From assembly GCF_015546965.1 (NCBI RefSeq), contig NZ_JADMUF010000008.1:1-64000 (forward strand): a DNA stretch of 64,000 nt. The letters are read 5' to 3'. This document shows positions 1 to 8,086 of the stretch, piece by piece. The notes beneath the pieces were generated by a model that saw only the letters and a program-made list of their open reading frames with translations, had not been told where the DNA came from and did no database searches. Both the position numbers and the translations under genes were made by a program. The DNA is from Collinsella aerofaciens. GTDB lineage: Bacteria; Actinomycetota; Coriobacteriia; Coriobacteriales; Coriobacteriaceae. Within the stretch, counting starts at the first letter, position 1, and every line of letters starts with the position of its first letter.

Positions 1-335
1 GCCTCTCGGCGGCCTTGCGAAAAACAAATCCAAGTTAGACCATTTCAAATGGTTCGATGTCTGCCCGGATGCGACACATCTGGTGTGTCCATCCTCGCAG
101 TATCCGGTTCTCAAGGTGCACGCCCCGCGGCTCATCCGGTTCCACCGGGCCGCGCGGCAAGGAGATATATTGCCAGACCGCGAAGCCCTGTGGGACGTCA
201 ATTCCACTCTTCACAAGTCCTACACAACATATTGCTTTCTATAGGTAGTAGAAAGACTAATGCGAATCTTCCGCACGTATCAGATGATGACCCTTTGGTT
301 CAGGAATATATAGAGATCGGTCACCTGTAAGTGTT
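1..335 (-). other. probable rRNA operon leader (16S expected beyond the left edge)
   Basis: No convincing protein is encoded here. Read on the minus strand, about positions 98-125 contain CTTGAGAACCGGATACTG followed by GCGAGG. This is very like the conserved TTGAGAACTCAA-type element found in actinobacterial rRNA leaders and spacers near the antitermination boxA. The stretch starts after the terminator of the rplT operon and has a promoter-like sequence at its upstream end, so a leader ahead of a 16S gene fits better than an internal spacer. The rRNA gene itself is outside the window, so this is inference. Confidence 0.4.
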
Positions 336-363
336 TATCTACCCGCGCTTTTAGCAATGTAAA
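336..363 (-). promoter_or_regulatory. candidate promoter of the rRNA leader
   Basis: On the minus strand TTTACA (358-363) and TAGATA (336-341) are separated by 16 bases, just downstream of the rplT terminator and pointing into the rRNA-leader-like stretch. Only the pattern supports this. Confidence 0.35.
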
Positions 364-377
364 CCAGCGCTTTCGAT

Positions 378-416
378 AAAAAAGGGGAGCGCCGCGCACA
401 ACGCGACACTCCCCTA
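378..416 (-). terminator. Rho-independent terminator after rplT
   Basis: On the minus strand a GGGGAGTGTCGCG arm pairs with CGCGGCGCTCCCC around a short loop and is followed by a run of six T. It lies 18 bases after the rplT stop codon. Confidence 0.85.
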
Positions 417-434
417 GCGATTCAAGAGAATCTA

Positions 435-794
435 TTAGGCCTCGAGAGCCTTCTTGGCAATGGTAGCCAGCTCGTTGAAGGACTCGATGTCCTCGTAAGC
501 CATCTGAGCCAGGACCTTGCGGTCGAGCTCGATGCCGGCAACCTTCAGGCCGTGCATGAACTGAGAGTAAGAGATGTCGTTCAGACGAGCAGCAGCGTTG
601 ATACGAGTGATCCAGAGAGAACGGATCTCGCGCTTCTTGTTGCGGCGATCACGATACTGATACTGCAGGGAGTGCTGGACCTGCTCTTTAGCATGCTTGT
701 AAGTACGCGAAGCGGCACCGTAGTAACCCTTCGCACGGTGCATAACGGTACGGCGCTTCTTCTTGGCGGCAACAGCGCGCTTAATACGTGCCAT
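435..794 (-). CDS. rplT: 50S ribosomal protein L20
   Basis: The 119-residue product is a clear L20. It begins MARIKRAVAAKKKRR, and it has the basic N-terminal helix and the conserved RDRRNKKREIRSLWI and RINAAARLNDISYSQF blocks. L20 binds 23S rRNA early in 50S assembly. In many bacteria it also represses its own infC-rpmI-rplT operon through the leader mRNA. The gene is last in that operon here, 46 bases after rpmI, and ends at a strong terminator. Length is normal for the family. Confidence 0.97.
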   Translation of the reverse strand: MARIKRAVAAKKKRRTVMHRAKGYYGAASRTYKHAKEQVQHSLQYQYRDRRNKKREIRSLWITRINAAARLNDISYSQFMHGLKVAGIELDRKVLAQMAYEDIESFNELATIAKKALEA

Positions 795-840
795 GTTCTA
801 TCAACTCCTAGACGGTAAAACGAAAAACGGGAAAACGAAC

Positions 841-1032
841 TTAGGCGAGACGCGACTTGATGACCTTGCGGTCGGCAGCGGCGATCTCGGTCTCCTGACG
901 GAAGCCACGCTTACGCTTGGTGGACTTCTTGCTCAGGATGTGGCTCTTGAAAGCCTTGGCGCGCATAAGCTTGCCGGTACCAGTCTTGCGGAAACGCTTC
1001 TTGGTGCCGCTGTGGGACTTCATCTTAGGCAT
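841..1032 (-). CDS. rpmI: 50S ribosomal protein L35
   Basis: The 63-residue, highly basic protein starts [20 protein letters not shown], the standard L35 signature, and ends in KVIKSRLA. It is a small structural protein of the large ribosomal subunit. It sits between infC and rplT with gaps of 32 and 46 bases, the usual order of this operon. An AAGGAG-type ribosome site precedes the ATG. Confidence 0.96.
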   Translation of the reverse strand: MPKMKSHSGTKKRFRKTGTGKLMRAKAFKSHILSKKSTKRKRGFRQETEIAAADRKVIKSRLA

Positions 1033-1064
1033 GAAATACTCCTTAATCGGTTACAGAACACTAG

Positions 1065-1619
1065 TTACTTGGTATCGCTTGCCGCTTTATCCTCATCGAA
1101 GGCGCCCTTAATCGGGGCGAGCAGCATAAGCATGTTACGGCCTTCCATTTTAGGCTTGGACTCGACCGTAGCGTAAGGCTTGAGATCCTCGGCGAGACGC
1201 TCGAGAACGTTAAGGCCCTGCTCCGGGTGAGCCATCTCACGGCCGCGGAACATGATGGTGATCTTAACGCGTGCGCCCTTCTTGAGGAAACGCAGAACGT
1301 GGCCCTTCTTGGTCTCGTAGTCGCCAACGTCGATCTTGGGTCGGAACTTCATTTCCTTGACCTCGACCTTGGACTGGTTCTTACGAGCAGCCTTGGCCTT
1401 CATGGCCTGCTGGTACTTGAACTTACCGTAGTCCATGACCTTGCAGACCGGCGGCTCCGCGTTGGGAGCGATCTCGACCAGGTCGAGACCCTGATCGTCG
1501 GCGACGCGCTGGGCATCGCGGATGGCGAACAGGCCGAGCTGAGAGCCATCGACGCCAATCAAACGGCACGAAGATGCAGTGATCTCGTCGTTGATGCGGG
1601 TGTCATCAGACTTAGCTAT
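1065..1619 (-). CDS. infC: translation initiation factor IF-3, with a probable AUA start
   Basis: The protein has the IF-3 N-domain (TRINDEI, LGLFAIRDAQRVADDQGLDLVEIAPNA, PVCKVMDYGKFKY) joined by a Lys-rich linker to the C-domain (VKEMKFRPKIDVGDYETK, VKITIMFRGREM). It binds the 30S subunit and rejects wrong start codons. The first in-frame ATG (1634) is unlikely to be the start because it lies inside the Shine-Dalgarno sequence ATGGAGGT. GGAGG at 1628-1632 is 8 bases before an in-frame ATA at 1617-1619, which gives a 184-residue protein. infC in many bacteria uses a rare AUU or AUA start so that IF-3 limits its own synthesis. The ATA start is therefore preferred, although not proven. Confidence 0.93.
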   Translation of the reverse strand: MAKSDDTRINDEITASSCRLIGVDGSQLGLFAIRDAQRVADDQGLDLVEIAPNAEPPVCKVMDYGKFKYQQAMKAKAARKNQSKVEVKEMKFRPKIDVGDYETKKGHVLRFLKKGARVKITIMFRGREMAHPEQGLNVLERLAEDLKPYATVESKPKMEGRNMLMLLAPIKGAFDEDKAASDTK

Positions 1620-1638
1620 TTTCCCTACCTCCATTCAT

Positions 1639-1672
1639 AAAAAAATAACCCGGCGCTTCTCAGCAACCAGGT
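1639..1672 (-). promoter_or_regulatory. terminator-like attenuator in the infC leader
   Basis: On the minus strand ACCTGG (1667-1672) pairs with CCGGGT (1648-1653). An inner GCT-GAGA-AGC stem lies within the loop, and seven T follow directly. This is an intrinsic terminator placed before the infC ribosome site with no gene in front of it. A second short hairpin, CTTCCTC-AAATC-GAGGAAG, lies upstream at about 1684-1702. Position and shape suggest transcription attenuation of infC-rpmI-rplT, as L20 leaders do in Gram-positive bacteria. Confidence 0.6.
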
Positions 1673-1836
1673 CGTACACATAGACTTCCTCGATTTGAGG
1701 AAGAGAATCTAAGTTGTATGACCAGTCAGCTGCTCATTGGCGCCAAAAGGTGGGAACCCTCGGGTTCCTCTTTAGGGCATTGCGGGAACAACGCCTTGCG
1801 AATAATAACACGTACAGCGCGTTATCACATTACGTA

Positions 1837-1904
1837 CACGAAAAAGGGGCCTTGACCCCCTTGAACGCTCGCTTGCATGTATGGTGCCCGAGGCGAGACT
1901 CGAA
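1837..1904 (-). repeat. imperfect duplicate of the tRNA-Leu 3' end plus terminator
   Basis: About 68 bases here match 2020-2088 with few differences. The shared part comprises a T-rich terminator, the CCA end, the 3' acceptor strand and part of the T arm of the tRNA-Leu gene (1882-1904 equals 2066-2088). Sequence identity stops abruptly inside the T loop. A 3'-end fragment of a tRNA gene is the usual trace of a site-specific integration, or of a partial gene duplication. Confidence 0.75.
1841..1862 (-). terminator. terminator within the duplicated tRNA tail
   Basis: On the minus strand AAGGGG pairs with CCCCTT around a seven-base loop, followed by TTT. It is a weaker version of the terminator that follows the intact tRNA-Leu. 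Confidence 0.55.
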
Positions 1905-2019
1905 GGGCCTTCGCTTCGCGAAGCCCCGGGCTTCGGGCGCGTGGCGCCCTCGCCACGCTCCGCTTCAAACAGGCCGCAGGCCTGTTTGCTTAACGCTTCG
2001 CGCGCTCACGCGAGTTCGG
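1905..2019. other. hairpin-rich non-coding segment between the tRNA-tail copies
   Basis: This 115-base stretch lies between the two copies of the tRNA 3' tail. It contains a perfect hairpin at 1967-1987 (AAACAGGCC, loop GCA, GGCCTGTTT) and other GC-rich inverted repeats (CTTCGCGAAG; GGGCGCGTGGCGCCC). No protein-coding signal was seen. Confidence 0.5.
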
Positions 2020-2023
2020 CACG

Positions 2024-2046
2024 AAAAAGGGGGCCGCAGCCCCCTT
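2024..2046 (-). terminator. terminator of tRNA-Leu
   Basis: A perfect eight-pair stem on the minus strand, AAGGGGGC-TGCG-GCCCCCTT, is followed by further T. It begins 20 bases after the tRNA CCA end. Confidence 0.8.
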
Positions 2047-2065
2047 GAACGCTCACTTGCATGTA

Positions 2066-2152
2066 TGGTGCCCGAGGCGAGACTCGAACTCGCACGTTGT
2101 TGCCAACGGTGGATTTTGAGTCCACTGCGTCTGCCAATTCCGCCACTCGGGC
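2066..2152 (-). tRNA. tRNA-Leu (anticodon CAA)
   Basis: The 87-base gene folds fully. It has a GCCCGAG/CTCGGGC acceptor stem with discriminator A and encoded CCA, a D arm, and an anticodon stem GTGGA/TCCAC with loop CTCAAAA (anticodon CAA). It also has a long variable arm CGTTG-GCAA-CAACG, typical of a class II tRNA, and a T arm GCGAG-TTCGAGT-CTCGC. It reads UUG leucine codons. Confidence 0.96.
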
Positions 2153-2191
2153 ACGCAATGCGTGAGTTAGTTTATCACAGCTTTCTGTTGA

Positions 2192-3625
2192 TTAGTCCGA
2201 AAATGGAACTTCGAGCATTTCGATGAGTTCGACCGTGCGGAGCATCTCGCGCTGACGGCATCCGCGACCGTCGACCGAAGCCTCACCCATCTGGTTATCG
2301 TAAGGGTCCTCGCGCATGCCGTCGAAAGAGGGGTCAAACTCTGCCTGGAATCGATTGTTGGCCACCATACGCCACGGGTCGAGATTGCCAAAGTAGTGAC
2401 GGCGGCGCCACTCCTCCCCCATCCTGCGAGCAGAAGATCCAAATGACACGTCGGCGTTGAGCCAACCGGTCTGCGGCGTATAGAACTCTGCCCAGTCGTG
2501 CGACCCCACCGAATCGGGCGCAACGTACAGGCCGCTCTGCCAACGGGCAGGCACGCCCGCGATACGGCACATGGTGATAAACGTGAGCGCCATAACGCCG
2601 CAATCGCCGCGGAGCGAATGCGCGCAGTCATCGGCAATAGATCCCAAAAGCAAGTACGGCGGCTGATAGCGATAGTCGATATGCTGCGTCAGATAATCAT
2701 AGATAGCACGGGCGCGATCGAGCGGATCCTCGAGTCCGTCAACAACACCGGCCGTCAGCTGCTGCAGATACGGCGTGAATGCAATGTGTGGACGGTCCTC
2801 GGAGGTGTCCACGGGCAGTGGCGCGTCCATGCAAGGATGCGCCGGAAGCGCACCCCCATAGATATCGCGATAAGCGGCATCGATTTGATAGCGATAGGTC
2901 ACCGAGAATGAGCGTTCACTCGAAGAAGACCACGAGGCGGTACGTGCCGAAGCGTTCGCGGGAGCAACAGCACCTTCCGGCGTCATGTCGAGAATCTCGA
3001 CCCGAGTCTGCTGACGGCAGGCAGCCGCGACGGGAAGCCAAGCGCAAACGGTCTCCCCCTCCAGAGCGCCGGGGACAGACACAGACGCTTTAAGCGTAAT
3101 GACGCGAGCCAATCCGTTTTGCGACTCCATCTCCTTGAGCATCTCGTTGCGCATTGCAATTCCGTCCGTAGTATCGGACCGCATGCCGGGAACCTCTTTG
3201 GGATATACGCGAAGCGAATCGAGGAAGTTGTCGAGAACGAACAGCTCGCCGTCGATAAAGCGCCAGTCAATACGCTTACGGTCAATCAGATCGTCAAACT
3301 GCTCCTCGGTAAACTCAGGCCACTCCTCGCGAATCATCGCAATAGCTCGATCGCGCGACACTGAAAAATGAAGCGGCGTCTCAAGCATGCGATACCGCTC
3401 GGCACGAACGCAGGCTGCCAGGGAAGGCTCAGGATTCTGCCTCAAAAGACGATCACAAGCCGCAACAGCCTGCGTCAAATATCCGGCATCCTTGAGTCGA
3501 AGAATCTCGGGCGGCAGTCCAATATCGAGATGGCGAAAGTCATCACAGCAAACATCAATAGAGCAACCAACAGGACCCTCGTCAATAACCTTCCCATCCG
3601 AAGGCAGCACATTAATAACAGCCAT
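2192..3625 (-). CDS. transglutaminase-like domain protein
   Basis: The 477-residue protein carries a C-terminal transglutaminase-like (papain-fold) domain. The likely catalytic triad is Cys in LRGDCGVMALTF, His in VGSHDWAEFY and Asp in GWLNADVSFG. The N-terminal 250 residues are not recognised. No signal peptide is evident with the chosen start. Such domains in bacteria usually act as cysteine proteases or amidases, and the substrate cannot be told. The longest frame begins at 3703. The ATG at 3625 has a TTGGAGT ribosome site at proper spacing and begins MAVINVLPSDGK, so it is preferred. The gene lies alone between fba and tRNA-Leu. Confidence 0.8.
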   Translation of the reverse strand: MAVINVLPSDGKVIDEGPVGCSIDVCCDDFRHLDIGLPPEILRLKDAGYLTQAVAACDRLLRQNPEPSLAACVRAERYRMLETPLHFSVSRDRAIAMIREEWPEFTEEQFDDLIDRKRIDWRFIDGELFVLDNFLDSLRVYPKEVPGMRSDTTDGIAMRNEMLKEMESQNGLARVITLKASVSVPGALEGETVCAWLPVAAACRQQTRVEILDMTPEGAVAPANASARTASWSSSSERSFSVTYRYQIDAAYRDIYGGALPAHPCMDAPLPVDTSEDRPHIAFTPYLQQLTAGVVDGLEDPLDRARAIYDYLTQHIDYRYQPPYLLLGSIADDCAHSLRGDCGVMALTFITMCRIAGVPARWQSGLYVAPDSVGSHDWAEFYTPQTGWLNADVSFGSSARRMGEEWRRRHYFGNLDPWRMVANNRFQAEFDPSFDGMREDPYDNQMGEASVDGRGCRQREMLRTVELIEMLEVPFSD

Positions 3626-3762
3626 ACCAAACTCCAAGTCATTAGAACTCTCGAAGCCCATTGTAGCGAGATAAATAGAAAGCCCCAACAAAGGAGCCAT
3701 CAACGCCGCTGAACGGTAGCAAAAATGAATTCAGCCTCGTAACCCTGCAGCGAGTTAACAAA

Positions 3763-3855
3763 GGAGGCCCCGTTCGCCCGGAGCTTTTCCCATTGCGCGA
3801 CTTCTGGCAAAGCCAGGTGAGCGCAAGGGAAAAGCGTAGGGTGAACGGGGCCTCC
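3763..3855. repeat. 93-base near-perfect long hairpin between fba and the transglutaminase gene
   Basis: The arms pair along almost the whole length. GGAGGCCCCGTTC pairs with GAACGGGGCCTCC, GCTTTTCCC with GGGAAAAGC, TTGCGC with GCGCAA, and CTGGC with GCCAG around an AAA loop. It starts 22 bases after the fba stop. There is no long T run on either side, so it is more extensive than a plain terminator. It may still stop or stabilise fba mRNA. Confidence 0.85.
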
Positions 3856-3877
3856 GACGGGAAAGTTAAACCGCTAC

Positions 3878-4744
3878 TTACGCCTTGTTGACGGAGCCAA
3901 ACTCCTCCATGAGCTCCTTGGTGCGGGCAACGATGTTGTCGCGACCAGGCTTGAGGAGCTTGCGGGGGTCAAAGCCCTTGCCCTGCTGATCCTTGCCAGC
4001 CTCGATGTACTCGCGAACGCCCTTGGCGAAGACGAGCTGCAGGTCGGTGTTGACGTTGATCTTGGAGATACCCAGGGAGATGGCCTTCTTGATCTGATCC
4101 TCGGGGATGCCGGTGCCACCGTGCAGGACGAGGGGCAGGTCGCCGGTCTCGGCCTTGATCTCGCCCAGACGCTCGAAGGAAAGGCCAGCCCAGTCGGCAG
4201 GGTACACGCCGTGGATGTTGCCGATACCGCATGCGAGGAAGTCGACGCCCAAGTCAGCAATCTGCTTGCACTCAGCAGGATCAGCGAGCTCGCCGCTGGA
4301 GGTCACGCCGTCCTCGGTGCCACCGATGCCGCCGACCTCGGCCTCAATGGACATGCCCTTGGAGTGGGCAAGCTCAACGAGCTCCTTGGTGCGGTCGAGG
4401 TTAAGCTGGAAGGTCTCCTCGTGAGAGCCGTCATACATGATGGACGTAAAGCCGGCCTCGATGCACTTGAAGCAGTCCTCGTAAGAACCGTGATCGAGGT
4501 GAAGGGCGACGGGAACGGTAACGCCCGTGGCCTCGACGGCAGCCTTGACCATGTCGGCGCAGACCTTGAAACCGCCCATCCACTTAGCGGCACCAGCGGT
4601 GCACTGAAGGATCAGCGGAGACTTGGCCTCCTCGGCGGCCTGGAGAATAGCCAAGGTCCACTCGAGGTTGTTGGTGTTGAAGGCACCGAGACCGTACTTG
4701 CCGGCCTCGGCCTTCTTGAGCATGTCTGCTGCGTTGACGAGCAT
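3878..4744 (-). CDS. fba: class II fructose-1,6-bisphosphate aldolase
   Basis: The 288-residue zinc aldolase interconverts fructose 1,6-bisphosphate with dihydroxyacetone phosphate and glyceraldehyde 3-phosphate in glycolysis. Family marks include GLGAFNTNNLEW, the zinc-site HLDHGSYEDC, the loop IEAEVGGIGGTEDG, a second metal/phosphate site PLVLHGGTGIP and INVNTDLQ near the C-terminus. The frame is open upstream to 5011, but ATG at 4744 has a strong AGGAGGTT site and is the normal family start. A TAAAAT -10-like box lies at 4785-4790 on the minus strand. The gene ends beside the long hairpin at 3763-3855. Confidence 0.96.
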   Translation of the reverse strand: MLVNAADMLKKAEAGKYGLGAFNTNNLEWTLAILQAAEEAKSPLILQCTAGAAKWMGGFKVCADMVKAAVEATGVTVPVALHLDHGSYEDCFKCIEAGFTSIMYDGSHEETFQLNLDRTKELVELAHSKGMSIEAEVGGIGGTEDGVTSSGELADPAECKQIADLGVDFLACGIGNIHGVYPADWAGLSFERLGEIKAETGDLPLVLHGGTGIPEDQIKKAISLGISKINVNTDLQLVFAKGVREYIEAGKDQQGKGFDPRKLLKPGRDNIVARTKELMEEFGSVNKA

Positions 4745-4938
4745 AAAAGAAACCTCCTGTAAGGTTGCTCCGATAACGCCTGAGATTTTACCACGACATA
4801 CCCGAGCATAAACGTTCGTTTGTTCACGAATACCATCCGATTGGACAAATTTTGACCGTTTGCCCCAAAGAATCGACCCACTGGGGAAAATAGCTTGACG
4901 ATTGACCGGTCTTCGTGGTTCGAAAGACGGCTTCGAGC

Positions 4939-5622
4939 CTACATCTGCATAAACGGGTTCTGCATAAGTTCGCGCGCCATCGTGGTCGAATCGCCATGGC
5001 CCGTCAAGCAAACGGTATCGGGCGGAAGCGTCTTGGCAAGTTTGGAGAGCGAGCGCATAATCGCCGCCTCGTCACCGCCGGAAAGATCGGTACGACCGTG
5101 GCTGCCCGGGAAAAGCGTGTCGCCCACAAAGGCGATGTTCCCCTGCTCGGTCGCGGCGAACAGGACGATGCCGCCCGGCGTATGCCCCGGCGTCTCGATC
5201 ACCTGCAGGCAGACGTCGCCCACCTCGATTGTATCGCCCTCGGCAAGCAAACGCGTCGGCTCACCCGGATCGGGCGTCTCGATACCCCACATGGTGCGCT
5301 GCTCCTCGATATTTGCGCGAGGTACCGTCACGTCCTTAGCGCACAACTCATATAGCGCGCCGTCGCCAACGACAGCTCGAACCCCGGCAACCCCGCCAAC
5401 ATGGTCGGCATGACCGTGCGTGCAGACAGAGCCGAGTACGCGCACCTCAGGATGCGCGGTGCGGATATGCTCCACAAGACGCTCGCCCTCCCACGCCGGA
5501 TCGACGATTAAGCACTCGTCATTCGAAATCACGGCGTAACTGTTGGTCTGAATGGGGCCGTTGACGAGCGCCTCAATCGAAGCCGAACCTCGGGGTGTCA
5601 GGTCCAAAGTCATATCGCCCAT
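4939..5622 (-). CDS. metallo-beta-lactamase-fold hydrolase (glyoxalase II-like)
   Basis: The 227-residue protein has the metal-binding THGHADHVGG motif, a second histidine in ETPGHTPGG, Asp in FVGDTLFPGSHGRTD and a final LTGHGDSTT. This is the order of the glyoxalase II-like subfamily, which hydrolyses thioesters such as S-lactoylglutathione. The true substrate is unknown and an organism of this type may lack glutathione. The ATG at 5622 is preferred over 5628 because GGAGG is only two bases from the latter. It follows the RSH gene, and a nearby MBL protein is common beside rel in Gram-positive bacteria. Confidence 0.85.
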   Translation of the reverse strand: MGDMTLDLTPRGSASIEALVNGPIQTNSYAVISNDECLIVDPAWEGERLVEHIRTAHPEVRVLGSVCTHGHADHVGGVAGVRAVVGDGALYELCAKDVTVPRANIEEQRTMWGIETPDPGEPTRLLAEGDTIEVGDVCLQVIETPGHTPGGIVLFAATEQGNIAFVGDTLFPGSHGRTDLSGGDEAAIMRSLSKLAKTLPPDTVCLTGHGDSTTMARELMQNPFMQM

Positions 5623-5710
5623 GCGCATGCCCTCCTTCTAAAATACGTTCGAGGCACCAAACGATGCCTCGAACGTAACCAATATCTATGATGCTGAGAG
5701 GCTCTCGCAC

Positions 5711-8071
5711 CTACACACGACGCTTGAGCTGAGCTCCGCCTTCGCCGGGCATAAGACGGCGAGCGTCGTAGACCGAATCGACACTGCTGATGGAAGCCAG
5801 CAGCGGATCCAGACCGCTCGCGTCCGAGATCTCGACCATAAAGCGCAGGGTTGCAATACCCTCGCGGTTGGTCGACGTGGCGGCAGAAAGGATATTGCCA
5901 CCCGCATCGCCAATGGCAATGGTGACATCCTTGAGCAGGCCCATGCGGTCCAGGCACTCGACCACGATCTCGACCTGGAAGAGGGTGTCGGCAGCGCCGT
6001 CCCACTCCACATCGATCATGCGCTCGGGATGTTCCATAAGACCCTTGACGTTAGGGCAGTTGGCGCGATGCACCGAAACGCCACGACCGCGCGTAATGAA
6101 GCCGACGATGTCGTCGCCCGTCACGGGGTTGCAGCAATGAGCCAGACGGACCAGCAGGCCGCTGTTGCTCTCGCCCTTGACGATAATGCCGTTACTGGCG
6201 CTCTTGCCGTGCTTTTGCGGCTTGCGATTGGAGCCGCGAGCGGGCTGCTTCACGACCTCGGCGATAGCCTCGGCCTTGGTGAGCTGTTCCTCGGGCTTGG
6301 GGTCCAAGATTTGCCCGACCTTATTGCCCACAGCACGCGGGGCAACCTTGCCGGCGCCGACGGCGGCAAACAGGTCCTCGAGCTGCTTGAAGTTAAACTG
6401 CTCCGCCACGGCGTTGAGTGCACGCGTCGAACGCGGCGTAGAAATGCCATAGCCACGCTTACGCAGGTCCTTGGCCAGCATATCGCGACCGGCGGCAGCG
6501 TCGTCGTCCTTGGTCGCAGCGGCAAAATAGCGGCGGATCTTTGACTTGGCGGAAGGTGTCTTAACGATCTTGAGCCAATCACGCGACGGCTTGGAACTCT
6601 TGTTAGTCAGGATCTCGACACGGTCACCCGTCTTAATCTCGTGCGTGAGCGGAGCCACCGCACCGTTGATTTTGGCGCCGACGCAATGGTTTCCCACCTC
6701 GGTGTGAACGGCATAGGCAAAGTCGAGCGGCGTGGAGCCGGCGCGAAGCGCCATGACCTCGCCTTTGGGCGTGAAGACAAAGATCTCCTGATCGAACAGA
6801 TCGACCTTCAGCGAGTGCAGGTATTCCTTGGCATCGGTGATCTCGTCGGAAGCCGCCCAATCGAGCGAATGCTTGAGCCAGTTGATCTGGTCGTCCAGAC
6901 GTTGAGCGTCATTGGTCTTGGAAGCAGACGATCCGCCCGACTTCTTATATAGCCAGTGGGCGGCAATGCCGTACTCGGCCTGCTCATGCATCTCGTAGGT
7001 TCGAATCTGAATCTCGAGCGGGCGGGCCGTGGGGCCGATGACCGTCGTGTGGAGCGACTGGTAGTTATTGACCTTGGGCATGGCGATATAGTCTTTAAAG
7101 CGACCGGGCATGGGGTGCCACAGCGTATGCACTGCACCGAGCGTGGAGTAGCAATCGCGCACCGAATGGGTAATTACGCGCAGCGCCACCAGGTCGTAGA
7201 TCTCGGAGAACTCCTTACCCTTGCGCTTCATCTTTTGGTAGATGGACCAATAGTGCTTGGAGCGGCCGTTGATCTGGAAGTCCTCCAGGCCAATGCGGTT
7301 GAGCTCATCAGTAAGCGTCTTGATGGTCTCGGCAAGGTAGCGCTCGCGGACCTCGCGCGACTCAGCCACCATGCGCGCGATGCGCTGGTAGGCATCGGGC
7401 TCCAGGTAGAAGAAGGACAGGTCCTCGAGCTCCCACTTGATAGAGCTCATGCCCAGGCGGTCGGCCAAGGGCGCGTACACGTCCATGGTCTCGCGAGCCT
7501 TAAACAGGCGACGATCCTCGCGCAGGGCTGCCAGCGTTCGCATGTTGTGCAGACGGTCGGCAAGTTTAACGATGATGACGCGAATGTCCTTGGACATGGC
7601 GAGGAACATCTTGCGCAGCGTGAGCGCCTGCTTCTCGTCCATGCTGTCGACTTCGATGTTGGTGAGCTTGGTCACGCCATCGACGAGCTCGGCCACCGTA
7701 TCGCCAAACAGGCCGGAAACATCGGCGAGCGAGGTCTCGGTGTCCTCGACGGTATCGTGCAGCAGCGCGGCGCACACCACATCGCAGTCCATCTTGAGGT
7801 CGGCCAAAATGATGGCCACCTCGACGGGATGGTTGATGTACATCTCACCCGAGCGGCGCTTTTGGTTGCAGTGCTTCTCGGCGGCAAAGCAATAGGCCTG
7901 CTCCACCTTAGAAAAGTCGTCCTCATTCATATATTTGAGGCACAGGCGCTCCAGCTTGTCGTAGCTGTCCGCCATAATCTCGGGCGGCAGCTCATCGGCA
8001 TGCTTATAGTGCTCCATCTCCGAAAACGGCTGGAGGGTGGAATCATGGGCGGTACGGGCTGCGGCATCCAT
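5711..8071 (-). CDS. rel: bifunctional (p)ppGpp synthetase/hydrolase, RSH family
   Basis: The 786-residue protein has the full long-RSH layout. An HD hydrolase domain has its HD pair at residues 105-106 in ALLHDTVEDT. It is followed by a synthetase domain (YQSLHTTVIGP, EIQIRTYEMHEQAEYG), a TGS domain (EIFVFTPKGEVMALRAGSTP) and a C-terminal ACT domain (EIVVECLDRMGLLKDV). It makes and degrades ppGpp in response to amino-acid starvation sensed on the ribosome. An intact hydrolase motif indicates a bifunctional enzyme. The ATG lies 15 bases downstream of the recJ-like gene, so the two are probably co-transcribed. Confidence 0.96.
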   Translation of the reverse strand: MDAAARTAHDSTLQPFSEMEHYKHADELPPEIMADSYDKLERLCLKYMNEDDFSKVEQAYCFAAEKHCNQKRRSGEMYINHPVEVAIILADLKMDCDVVCAALLHDTVEDTETSLADVSGLFGDTVAELVDGVTKLTNIEVDSMDEKQALTLRKMFLAMSKDIRVIIVKLADRLHNMRTLAALREDRRLFKARETMDVYAPLADRLGMSSIKWELEDLSFFYLEPDAYQRIARMVAESREVRERYLAETIKTLTDELNRIGLEDFQINGRSKHYWSIYQKMKRKGKEFSEIYDLVALRVITHSVRDCYSTLGAVHTLWHPMPGRFKDYIAMPKVNNYQSLHTTVIGPTARPLEIQIRTYEMHEQAEYGIAAHWLYKKSGGSSASKTNDAQRLDDQINWLKHSLDWAASDEITDAKEYLHSLKVDLFDQEIFVFTPKGEVMALRAGSTPLDFAYAVHTEVGNHCVGAKINGAVAPLTHEIKTGDRVEILTNKSSKPSRDWLKIVKTPSAKSKIRRYFAAATKDDDAAAGRDMLAKDLRKRGYGISTPRSTRALNAVAEQFNFKQLEDLFAAVGAGKVAPRAVGNKVGQILDPKPEEQLTKAEAIAEVVKQPARGSNRKPQKHGKSASNGIIVKGESNSGLLVRLAHCCNPVTGDDIVGFITRGRGVSVHRANCPNVKGLMEHPERMIDVEWDGAADTLFQVEIVVECLDRMGLLKDVTIAIGDAGGNILSAATSTNREGIATLRFMVEISDASGLDPLLASISSVDSVYDARRLMPGEGGAQLKRRV

Positions 8072-8086
8072 CGAGGTCCCCTTCCC

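Noticed and set aside
49-330. 93-codon plus-strand frame at the left edge
   Set aside because: It lies across rRNA-leader-like sequence on the opposite strand and has no recognisable protein features.
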